NCBI GenBank assembly: GCA_964383855.1
Contig: CAYLIP010000030.1
Coordinates: 1 to 32,456 of the forward strand
Direction: 5' to 3'
Origin: CAZHAC01 sp964383855
GTDB lineage: Bacteria > Chloroflexota > Dormibacteria > Dormibacterales > Dormibacteraceae
DNA: 32,456 bases
The notes beneath the pieces were generated by a model that searched no databases, was not told the DNA's origin, and saw only the letters and a list, made by a program, of their open reading frames with translations. Positions 22,859 to 29,698 of this stretch are shown here, one piece after another; within the stretch, counting starts at the first letter, position 1; every line of letters starts with the position of its first letter. Position numbers and translations under genes: made by a program.

Positions 22859-23686
22859 TTGGCACCCGGTATGTGGCCGAATGAACAGGCTATGGCAGAC
22901 CAGAACGATCTCCGCTCCCGCCCGCGCGATGCGGATGAGGAGGCGCTTCCGCTGCCCAGCGGGACGGCCCTCTACGAATCGCTCACGGCCAAGTTCATCG
23001 CGTTTGACCGCCTGCTCAACACCCTGGGCGAGACCCGTTACTCGGGTTACATCCGGCTGCTCTCGTCCGGTTCGAACGGAGTCATCCTGCTCCGTGAGGG
23101 CGCCGTGGTCGACGCGCTCCACCGCCAGGAGGCGACGCTCCTGAGCGGCGACGAGGCGCTCTCGACCATTGAGCGCCTGGTCGAGACCGGGCAGGGCGTG
23201 GTCGACGTGGTCACCCTCGACAGCGCACTGGTCGACGGGCTGCACCACCTGGCCTCGGGCGTTCCCGCCTATCCCGACATGCGCGCCTCCTGGATCAACG
23301 CTCCAGGTTTGGTCGAGTTTCTGGAGAAGCGGCGGTTCACGGGGGCGCTGAGCGTGCGGGCCGACGGGGGCGCGGGTGTGATCATGTTCGACGAGGGCAA
23401 GGTGACCGGGGCCTTCACGACCGAGTCGAGGACAATGGGCAGCGAGACGGCCACCGTCCTCCGGATCTGCGACGACCCCGAGGCGCAGATCGAGGTGCAC
23501 GCGGCCGCCGGCCGGGCGGGCACCACGATGGCCGACCCCAACGCGACCGTGGCCGAGCCGCAGCCGTGGGCGGAGCCGCCGAGCGGCGAGGTCGGCGGCG
23601 AGGCCGGCGGTGAGCTGGGCGGCGAGGTCGGCGGCGAGGCGGGCTCGCAGGAGAACGCGGCCAAGAGCGGTTCCCGCTCCTACTAG
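22859..23686 (+). CDS. Tandem DUF4388-like protein with Gly/Glu repeat tail
   Basis: About 275 residues, soluble. Two related segments fit the DUF4388 pattern (strand, G-x-L/I, then a phrase like GxxxFxEGxVxxA): TRYSGYIRLL ... NGVILLREGAVVDALH in the first half, and RRFTGALSVRA ... GVIMFDEGKVTGAFT in the second. DUF4388 domains occur in signalling proteins with response-regulator or FHA partners. The C-terminus is low complexity: GEVGGEAGGELGGEVGGEAG. The start is unsure. TTG at 22859 has an AGAGGGGAG six bases upstream; ATG at 22871 and 22892 are alternatives, and TTG at 22853 is too close to the Shine-Dalgarno. Spacing to the SH3b stop is 18 nt, so they are likely cotranscribed. Confidence 0.78.
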   Translation: MAPGMWPNEQAMADQNDLRSRPRDADEEALPLPSGTALYESLTAKFIAFDRLLNTLGETRYSGYIRLLSSGSNGVILLREGAVVDALHRQEATLLSGDEALSTIERLVETGQGVVDVVTLDSALVDGLHHLASGVPAYPDMRASWINAPGLVEFLEKRRFTGALSVRADGGAGVIMFDEGKVTGAFTTESRTMGSETATVLRICDDPEAQIEVHAAAGRAGTTMADPNATVAEPQPWAEPPSGEVGGEAGGELGGEVGGEAGSQENAAKSGSRSY

Positions 23687-23724
23687 TCCTTCTCCGAGTC
23701 CCCGCCTCCGCTGAGGGGCCCAAT

Positions 23725-23751
23725 AACGCGCATGTGCGGGCGCCTGAGCCT
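23725..23751. repeat. Degenerate copy of the gap-flanking GC-rich repeat
   Basis: ACGCGCATGTGCGGGCGCCT matches the core of the two better copies (ACGCACATYCGCGGGCGC) and is directly followed by TTTCCCAGGCC, the start of the next copy. This implies head-to-tail arrangement with a period of about 42 nt here. Confidence 0.5.
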
Positions 23752-23800
23752 TTCCCAGGCCTCCCAAACGCACATTCGCGGGCGCAAGCGCCTTCCGGCC
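23752..23800. repeat. GC-rich repeat, copy A
   Basis: Starts TTCCCAGGCCTCCCAAACGC and ends GCGCCTTCCGGCC. It contains GGCGCAAGCGCC (23781-23792), a 5-bp stem with AA at the centre. It differs from copy B by two substitutions and one single-base indel over 50 positions. Confidence 0.8.
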
Positions 23801-23835
23801 GCCGTCCCCGCGTGGCAGACCGCGCCCCAGCCCAG

Positions 23836-23935
23836 NNNNNNNNNNNNNNNNNNNNNNNNNNNNNNNNNNNNNNNNNNNNNNNNNNNNNNNNNNNNNNNNN
23901 NNNNNNNNNNNNNNNNNNNNNNNNNNNNNNNNNNN
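23836..23935. other. Assembly gap (100 N)
   Basis: Exactly 100 unknown bases with near-identical repeats on both sides, so the assembler most likely failed in a tandem repeat. True length unknown. Confidence 0.97.
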
Positions 23936-23985
23936 TTCCCAGGCCTCCCAAACGCACATCCGCGGGCGCATGCGCCTTCCCGGCC
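23936..23985. repeat. GC-rich repeat, copy B
   Basis: Begins at the first base after the gap. Contains the perfect 12-bp palindrome GGCGCATGCGCC at 23965-23976. Same direction as copy A. Confidence 0.8.
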
Positions 23986-24114
23986 GTCTTAACGCCCAGC
24001 ATTGACACCCCTCCCGGCCCAGCAAGTACCGTGGCGGGCAACCCCCCGGGTGGGTGGTTATTGGGGGGTGGGAGAGGTCTGTTAGGCGGTTTTCCGGCGG
24101 AGGAGCAGGCCCGG
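23986..24114. other. Intergenic tail with G-quadruplex-forming tract
   Basis: With the repeats and gap above this completes a 428-bp stretch without a gene (23687-24114). It holds an ACCCCCC/GGGGGGT inverted pair (24041-24047 and 24063-24069) and four G-runs on the plus strand: 24048-24050, 24052-24054, 24063-24068 and 24070-24072. No T-run or promoter is clear. It lies downstream of the minus-strand MinD-like gene. Confidence 0.5.
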
Positions 24115-25194
24115 CTACCCGCCGTAGGGCGGGCGGGCGGCCCTGAGGTCGACCCAGGCGACCGAGAGCACGGCCGCGATCTGGCGGGCCGCCTTGCGCC
24201 AGCGGGCGCCCGCGGTGGCCCACTCGAACCCGCCCCCCGCGATCCGCGGCGCCGAGCGCGGGTCGTTGGGGATCTCGATCACCGCTTTGGCGGAGGGGAA
24301 CATGGCGGCCGCCTTGGCCGAGTCGAAGTGCGGCGGCACCTTGTTGATGAGGACCACCCGGTAGGTCGACCTGGGCAGGTGCGAGGCGGCCGACGCGACC
24401 AGCTTCATGGTCGCCGGGTCGGTGTCGGTGACCAGCGCGACCTGGTCGGCGGCCTCCAGCGCCGCCCGGGTCGCCGGCGCCCTCATCCCCGCCCCGCAGT
24501 CCAGCAGCAGGAACCCGGCCACCTCGCTCAGGCGATCGAGGACCCGCGCGTACGTCTCGCGGTCGAGCGCGTCCATGCGCTCGGGCACCGCCGGCGCCGG
24601 CAGCACGCGCAGCCCGGAGCGGGCCCGGACCAGGCACCGGTCGAGCATGGCCGGGGTCAGGGCCGGCTGATCCAGGAGCTCGGCGAGCTCGTCGACCGAC
24701 ATCGGCCGGTCGGGCGAGAGCCCGATCCCGAGCGTCCCGTAGTCGGGGTCGGCGTCGACCGCGATCACCCGCTCGGAACGGAGGTGCGAGAGCGCCGCCC
24801 CCAGCAGCATGGTCGCGGTCGTCTTCCCCACGCCCCCCTTGGGCGACGCGATCGCCACCGTCAGGCAGCGCCGCATCCTCGCCGTCGTCACCGACGCCTC
24901 CATGCTCTCCAGCGAGTTGGGGTCGTCGGGCTGACCGGCGACCCGCAGCCGCAGCGCCGCCCCCTCCCGCACGCCGAGAGCGGTCAGCGACCGCTGCGGA
25001 GAGAGCTCGTCACCCTCGGCGGTGACCAGCCGCCAGTCGCCGGCCTCTGTGGCAGAGGGCTGAGGGACCGCCTCGACCATGGCCACCAGGCCCGGCAGCA
25101 GCGCGCTCACGGAGCGGTCCCCGGGCAGAGCAACCTCCACCTCTCGCGTCCGTCCGCGGACGCGGACCACCAGCCGGCGGGAGGCCCAGGACAT
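24115..25194 (-). CDS. Ubiquitin-like (YukD/EccD-type) domain fused to a MinD/ParA-family ATPase
   Basis: 359 residues. Residues about 7-85 form a beta-grasp domain like YukD/EsaB and the N-terminus of EccD in type VII secretion: LVVRVRGRTREVEVALPGD, then ALLPGLVAMV, WRLVTAEGDEL and GVREGAALRLRV. After a linker comes a MinD/ParA ATPase with deviant Walker A KGGVGKTT (119-126), VDADPDYGTLGIGL, and LLLDCGAGMRAPA as Walker B. No C-terminal MinD amphipathic helix is visible. No EccC, WXG100 or EccB gene is in the window. ATG at 25194 has no Shine-Dalgarno on its own strand. Role unknown; membrane-complex positioning or regulation is a guess. Confidence 0.83.
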   Translation of the reverse strand: MSWASRRLVVRVRGRTREVEVALPGDRSVSALLPGLVAMVEAVPQPSATEAGDWRLVTAEGDELSPQRSLTALGVREGAALRLRVAGQPDDPNSLESMEASVTTARMRRCLTVAIASPKGGVGKTTATMLLGAALSHLRSERVIAVDADPDYGTLGIGLSPDRPMSVDELAELLDQPALTPAMLDRCLVRARSGLRVLPAPAVPERMDALDRETYARVLDRLSEVAGFLLLDCGAGMRAPATRAALEAADQVALVTDTDPATMKLVASAASHLPRSTYRVVLINKVPPHFDSAKAAAMFPSAKAVIEIPNDPRSAPRIAGGGFEWATAGARWRKAARQIAAVLSVAWVDLRAARPPYGG

Positions 25195-25294
25195 CAGAAA
25201 GGAGGGTACTACCGCTCCGCCAGTCCGATGGTGAGCCGGGCGCTGACCGGCCCCACGGGCCCCATCCCTCGCCGGCCCGGCCCCACGACCCGCC

Positions 25295-25300
25295 TATCCT
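25295..25300 (+). promoter_or_regulatory. Candidate -10 element (TATCCT) for pepA
   Basis: Predicted start 25307, three bases before the GTG at 25310. Confidence 0.42.
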
Positions 25301-25309
25301 AGAGAGCCT

Positions 25310-26788
25310 GTGCGCGCCCTCCTGAGCTCGACTCCGCCCTCGCAGCTGGAGGTCGACGCCATAGCCGTCCCGATTGCCGCCGGCCAGCCCCTGAGCGGTG
25401 CCGGCGCCGACCTTGACGCCGAGCTCGAGGGCCTGCTCACAGAGGCGCTCGACACCGGCGAGCACCGCGGCCGCCTCAACGAGGTGCTGCCGATCACGAC
25501 GGCCGGGCGGATCGCAGCCCGCCGGGTGCTCCTCTACGGGCTCGGTGCGCGCGGCGACCTCGACGGCCAGAGGCTCCGCTTCGGCCATCACGAGGCGGTC
25601 CGCGCGGCCCGCGGCTATGGCTATCGCCGCCTCGGTCTCCTCAAGACCGGCCCGGTCAGTGACGCCGACCTCCGGGGCGCCGTCGAAGGCTGCGTGATGG
25701 GCGCCTGGGAAAGGCGCTCCCGGCAAACCGGCACGCGTGCCGCGCGCCTGGAGGAGCTCCACCTGCTCGGCTTCGGCGCCGGCCGCGAGAACGAGGTGGC
25801 TCGAGCTCAGGAGACCGGCGAAGCCGTCAACGTCGCCCGGGAATGGCAGAACATGCCGGCCAACGAGCTGACTCCCGAGGGGCTCGCCCAGGAGGCGCGC
25901 CAGATCGCCGACCGCCACCGGCTGGAGATGGAGGTGCTGGGGCCGGCCGAGCTGCGCGCCGGTGGCTACAACCTGATGCTGGGGGTGGCCGCCGGGTCCA
26001 TCCAGCCGCCTCGCCTGATCCGGCTGCTGCATCGCGCCGACCCGCCCAGCAGCACGCGACTCGCGATCATCGGCAAGGGCGTCACCTTCGACAGCGGCGG
26101 CCTTTCGATCAAGCCGGCCGCCGGAATGGACCGGATGAAGGGCGACATGGCGGGCGCCGCCGCCGTGCTCGCCGCCATGGATGTGATCGCGGCCCGGCGG
26201 CCGCCGATCGACGTCCTGGCCGTGGTCGCCGCCAGCGAGAACATGCCCGGCGGCTCCGCCCAGCGTCCGGGCGATATCTGGACCAGCGCCAACGGCAAAA
26301 CGGTCGAGGTCGTCAACACTGACGCCGAGGGCCGGCTGCTCCTGGCCGACGCCATGACCTATTCCATCCGCCAGGCGGCGACTCACCTGGTCGACCTGGC
26401 CACGCTGACCGGCGCTGCGACGGTGGCCGTCGGACACGCGGGCACCGCCGCCTTGTCCAACGACGACGGCTTCTGGAGCCAGGTTGCGCGGGCCGCCGAC
26501 CGGGCCGGGGACCGGGCCTGGCGCATGCCCGTCTATCCCGAGTACCGGGTGCTCCTGAACTCGCGGACCGCCGACCTGCGCAACTCCGACTACGGCGAGG
26601 CCGGGATGATCATGGGCGGCATGTTCATACAGCAGTTCGTCGAGGAGAGGCCCTGGGTCCACCTCGACATCGCGGCCAGCGCTTGGAACTCAAACGTCGA
26701 GCTGACGGCGGTGCCTCGCGGGCCGCTGGGAGCGGGGACCAGGCTCTTGATCGAGCTTGCGGAACTGATTTCCGCCGAGGCTCGTTAG
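25310..26788 (+). CDS. pepA: Leucyl aminopeptidase, M17 family (cytosol aminopeptidase)
   Basis: 492 residues. It removes N-terminal residues from peptides using two divalent metals. The C-terminal catalytic domain has all key residues: IGKGVTFDSGGLSIKP with K256, D261 and K268; MKGDMAGAAAV; and the family signature NTDAEGRL (336-343) with D and E metal ligands and the catalytic Arg. The N-terminal macro-like domain is present (DAIAVPIAAGQPL, VLLYGLGAR). Length is typical. Start is GTG at 25310 just after TATCCT. Its TAG stop forms part of the -10 for dxs. Some M17 enzymes also bind DNA, but nothing here shows it. Confidence 0.95.
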   Translation: MRALLSSTPPSQLEVDAIAVPIAAGQPLSGAGADLDAELEGLLTEALDTGEHRGRLNEVLPITTAGRIAARRVLLYGLGARGDLDGQRLRFGHHEAVRAARGYGYRRLGLLKTGPVSDADLRGAVEGCVMGAWERRSRQTGTRAARLEELHLLGFGAGRENEVARAQETGEAVNVAREWQNMPANELTPEGLAQEARQIADRHRLEMEVLGPAELRAGGYNLMLGVAAGSIQPPRLIRLLHRADPPSSTRLAIIGKGVTFDSGGLSIKPAAGMDRMKGDMAGAAAVLAAMDVIAARRPPIDVLAVVAASENMPGGSAQRPGDIWTSANGKTVEVVNTDAEGRLLLADAMTYSIRQAATHLVDLATLTGAATVAVGHAGTAALSNDDGFWSQVARAADRAGDRAWRMPVYPEYRVLLNSRTADLRNSDYGEAGMIMGGMFIQQFVEERPWVHLDIAASAWNSNVELTAVPRGPLGAGTRLLIELAELISAEAR

Positions 26789-26791
26789 GCT
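26786..26791 (+). promoter_or_regulatory. Candidate -10 element (TAGGCT) for dxs
   Basis: Its first three bases are the pepA stop codon. Predicted start 26798, 6 nt before the GTG at 26804. Confidence 0.4.
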
Positions 26792-26803
26792 AGCGAGAAA
26801 CCC

Positions 26804-28681
26804 GTGGCACTGCTCGAACGCGTTTCCTCGCCCGCCGATATCAAGGCCCTCGACAGCCAGCAGCTGGAAGCCCTGGCCGCCGAGATCCGAGGCTTCCTGG
26901 TCGAGCACATCTCGCAGACCGGGGGCCACCTTTCCCCCAACCTGGGGGTGGTCGAGCTGACGCTGGCGCTCCATCGCGTCTTCGACAGCCCGCGCGACGC
27001 CATCGTCTGGGACACCGGGCACCAGGCCTACGTGCACAAGCTCCTGACCGGGCGAGCCGGCGAGTTCGGGACCCTTCGCCAGGCGGGCGGCCTCTCCGGC
27101 TACCCGAGCCGGGCAGAGTCGGAGCACGACCTGGTCGAGAACAGCCACGCTTCGACCTCGCTGAGCTACGCGGTCGGGATCGCCGAGGGCCGCCTCCGGC
27201 GGGGCGAGCCCGGGCACGTGATCGCCGTCATCGGCGACGGCGCCTTGACCGGTGGAATGGCCTATGAGGCGCTGAACCAGATCGCGCATCTGCAGCCACC
27301 CAACCTGGTGGTGGTGCTCAACGACAACGGTCGCTCATACGCGCCCACCGTGGGCGGGCTGGCCGAGCACCTGGGCCAGCTCCGGCTGGATCCGCGCTAC
27401 GAGCGACTCAAGTCGGAGATCGACCAGCGGCTGAAGGAGCTGCCTGTGGTGGGCGGCCAGGCCCACGAGGCGGTGCGCCGCATGAAGGAGTCGCTGAAGC
27501 AGCTGCTTCAGCCGAGAAGCGTGTTCGACAGCCTGGGCCTGCGCTACGCGGGGCCGGTGGACGGCCACGACCGGCCGGCGATCGAGGACCTGCTGAGGCG
27601 GGCCCGGCGCCTCAAGGCGCCGACCGTCATCCATGTGGTCACCGACAAGGGCCATGGCTACGGGCCGGCCATCGAAGAGGAGATCGACAGGATGCACGGG
27701 GTGAGCGCCTTCGACCCGCTCACCGGACGTCCGGCCACGACCGAGCTGACCTGGACCGACGTCTTCGGAGAGGCGGTCTTCTCGGCCGCCCAGCGGCGGC
27801 CGGAGGTGGTCGCGATCACCGCCGCCATGGGCTCCTCGACGGGGCTCCTCAACTTCGCTCGCGAGTTCCCGGACCGCTTCTTCGACGTGGGCATCTGCGA
27901 GCAGCACGCGGTGACCTACGCGGCCGGGCTGGCCATGGCGGGCATGCGACCGGTGGTCGCCATCTACTCGACCTTCATGCAGCGCGCATTCGACCAGGTG
28001 ATCAGCGACGTCGCCCTCCACAGGCTGCCGGTGGTGTTCGTGCTCGACCGCGCCGGGGTCACCGGGCCCGACGGCGCCTCCCACCACGGCGTCTTCGACC
28101 TCTCCTACCTGCGCCTGGTGCCCAATCTGCGCGTCTGCGCTCCGGCCGACGCGACCGAGCTCTGCGCGCTCCTCGAGACTGCGCTCTCGCTTGACGGCCC
28201 GGTCGCCATCCGCTACCCGCGCGGCACCGTCCCTTCCACGCCCGACCTCCCCGTCGAGCCGATTCCGGTCGGCCGCTGGGAGGAGGTCCGGCGCGGCGAG
28301 GACGCCGCCATCCTCGCCATCGGGCGGATGGTGTCGGTGGCCACGGCGGCGGCCGAGGACCTGGCGGCGGTCGGCGTCAGCTGCGGAGTCATCAACGCCC
28401 GCTGGCTCAAGCCGATCGATCCGCGGCTCCTCTCGGACTGGGCACGACGCTACCCCGTGCTGGTCACCGCCGAGGACAACGTGGGGACCGGGGGATTCGG
28501 AGCCGCCGTCCTGGAAGCGCTCGCACCCGAGGGGCTGGCCGGCAAGGTCCGGACGGTGGCCCTGCCCGATGCTTTCCTGCCCCACGGGAAGCCGGCGCCG
28601 ATCATGGCCGAGCACGGTCTCGACGCCCCTGGCCTGGCTCGCGCCGTCCGGGCCGCGTTGGGGGCCGGGGTCAAGAGCTGA
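26804..28681 (+). CDS. dxs: 1-deoxy-D-xylulose-5-phosphate synthase
   Basis: 625 residues. It condenses pyruvate and glyceraldehyde 3-phosphate to DXP, the first step of the MEP isoprenoid pathway, with thiamine diphosphate as cofactor. Visible motifs: WDTGHQAYVHKLLTGR and SRAESEHDLVENSHASTSLS near the N-terminus, the TPP site GDGALTGGMAYEALN from 144, YAGPVDGHD, TDKGHGY, and in the pyrimidine domain the catalytic Glu E366 in GICEQHAVTYAAGLA. The C-terminal transketolase domain ends in PDAFLPHG. Length is the family norm. Because the enzyme needs TPP, the riboswitch thiamine-salvage operon in the same window is functionally relevant. The stop overlaps the MOSC gene as CTGA. Confidence 0.96.
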   Translation: MALLERVSSPADIKALDSQQLEALAAEIRGFLVEHISQTGGHLSPNLGVVELTLALHRVFDSPRDAIVWDTGHQAYVHKLLTGRAGEFGTLRQAGGLSGYPSRAESEHDLVENSHASTSLSYAVGIAEGRLRRGEPGHVIAVIGDGALTGGMAYEALNQIAHLQPPNLVVVLNDNGRSYAPTVGGLAEHLGQLRLDPRYERLKSEIDQRLKELPVVGGQAHEAVRRMKESLKQLLQPRSVFDSLGLRYAGPVDGHDRPAIEDLLRRARRLKAPTVIHVVTDKGHGYGPAIEEEIDRMHGVSAFDPLTGRPATTELTWTDVFGEAVFSAAQRRPEVVAITAAMGSSTGLLNFAREFPDRFFDVGICEQHAVTYAAGLAMAGMRPVVAIYSTFMQRAFDQVISDVALHRLPVVFVLDRAGVTGPDGASHHGVFDLSYLRLVPNLRVCAPADATELCALLETALSLDGPVAIRYPRGTVPSTPDLPVEPIPVGRWEEVRRGEDAAILAIGRMVSVATAAAEDLAAVGVSCGVINARWLKPIDPRLLSDWARRYPVLVTAEDNVGTGGFGAAVLEALAPEGLAGKVRTVALPDAFLPHGKPAPIMAEHGLDAPGLARAVRAALGAGVKS

Positions 28682-29283
28682 GGCTGGTCTCCGTCCAGGC
28701 CGGAAAGCCCCGGCGCCGGCCGCGCCCGCAGGCTCAGGGCACGTGGACCTCGGCCATCTTCAAAGAGGCCGTGCGCGGTCCGGTCATGCTTCGCACGCTG
28801 AACCTCGACGGCGACCGCCAGGCTGACCTCAGGATCCACGGCGGCCCCGAGCGGGCGGTCATGCTCTACGCCGCCGGCCACTATCCCCTTTGGGAGGCCG
28901 AGCTCGGACGCCGGCTCGACCATGGTTCCTTTGGAGAGACCTTCACCGTCGAGGGGATCGACGAGTGGAGCGCCTGCATCGGCGACGTGTTCGAGGTCGG
29001 GCAGGCGGCCATCCAGCTCTCCGAGGTGCGCGGCCCCTGCTACAAGGTCGCCTACCGGACCGGCATCCCGGACATGATCCAGCGGATCGAGGCCACCGGC
29101 CGGAGCGGCTTCTACGCTCGCGTCCTGCGCGAGGGGATGGTGCAGGCGGGCGACCAGATCCGGCTCGCCGACCGGCCCAATCCCGACTTCTCTCTCGACC
29201 GCGCCCGGGCCGCCTACCGGCGCCGCTCGCCCGAGCTGGCCGAGGCGATCGGGCTGTCCGAGAACTGGAGGCGCAGGCTCTGA
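28678..29283 (+). CDS. MOSC-domain protein (YiiM-like), probable CTG start
   Basis: 201 residues from CTG 28678. MOSC domains bind molybdenum cofactor or carry sulfur; YiiM-type proteins reduce N-hydroxylated compounds. The full domain is readable: RLVSVQAGKPR, TWTSAIFKEAVRGPVML, LNLDGDRQADLRIHGGPERAV, GSFGETFTVEGI, IGDVFEVGQAAIQLSEVRGPCYK with the conserved Cys, then GRSGFYARVLREG. The opening RLVSVQAGKPR is conserved in the family and lies before any ATG or GTG that would keep it: the first GTG in frame is 28771, which would cut 31 residues. CTG overlapping the dxs stop as CTGA is therefore the likely start. Confidence 0.86.
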   Translation: MRLVSVQAGKPRRRPRPQAQGTWTSAIFKEAVRGPVMLRTLNLDGDRQADLRIHGGPERAVMLYAAGHYPLWEAELGRRLDHGSFGETFTVEGIDEWSACIGDVFEVGQAAIQLSEVRGPCYKVAYRTGIPDMIQRIEATGRSGFYARVLREGMVQAGDQIRLADRPNPDFSLDRARAAYRRRSPELAEAIGLSENWRRRL

Positions 29284-29287
29284 CCGG

Positions 29288-29698
29288 TCAGAGCGGGCGG
29301 CGCCCCCGAAAACCCTCGCCGATACGGTGCCAGTAGGCGACCGAGTCCTCCCCCAGCTTCCAGCAGAGCTCGACCAGCTCGCCGTCGCGGTAGGCCAGGA
29401 AGTCGACCAGTCCCTCACGCGCGTCCTTCAAATGCACGCCCATCTCCTCCAGCGCGATGACGGCGCTGGCGAGCGCCGTCTCCCCCTCCCGCAGGTCGAG
29501 CTCGATGCGCTCCAGCTCGGCGCGCGCCTCCGGGCCGGCGCCGGGACGCTGCGCCTGGTAGCGGGCCAGCTTGGCCTGCTCTTCGATGTCGGGGCCGCGG
29601 CGTGAAGCCTCCACGATCCGTTCCACCAGCCGCCTCACCTCGGGCAGGGCGGCGTTGGCCTCGGCCGGTTCGTAGGTCCGGATGTCGGGGCGGCTCAC
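29288..29698 (-). CDS. DUF2203 protein
   Basis: 136 residues, helical. The family hallmark TYEPAEANAALPEVRRLVERI opens the protein, followed by an Ala/Glu/Arg helical segment and the C-terminal DFLAYRDGELVELCWKLGE and YWHRIGEGFRGRRPL. DUF2203 proteins are small cytoplasmic proteins of unknown function, common in Chloroflexota, Actinobacteria and Bacilli. The GTG at 29698 overlaps the slipin stop as GTGA, so it is the third gene of the nfeD-slipin operon. It converges on the MOSC gene with 4 bp between stops. Confidence 0.88.
   Translation of the reverse strand: MSRPDIRTYEPAEANAALPEVRRLVERIVEASRRGPDIEEQAKLARYQAQRPGAGPEARAELERIELDLREGETALASAVIALEEMGVHLKDAREGLVDFLAYRDGELVELCWKLGEDSVAYWHRIGEGFRGRRPL

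Noticed and set aside
23725..23985. CRISPR array
   Set aside because: The copies are about 50 nt with 42-nt head-to-tail spacing and no unique spacers; no cas gene is present.
22679..24637. Very long minus-strand frame across the second gap, with recurring KAxAPAxVRLGG-like phrases
   Set aside because: The phrases come from translating the nucleotide repeats, and the frame across 100 arbitrary Ns has no meaning.
25198..25205. Perfect AAAGGAGG on the plus strand before 25230
   Set aside because: The nearest in-frame ATG is over 20 nt away and opens only a short non-conserved frame; pepA starts at 25310 with its own promoter. Probably chance.
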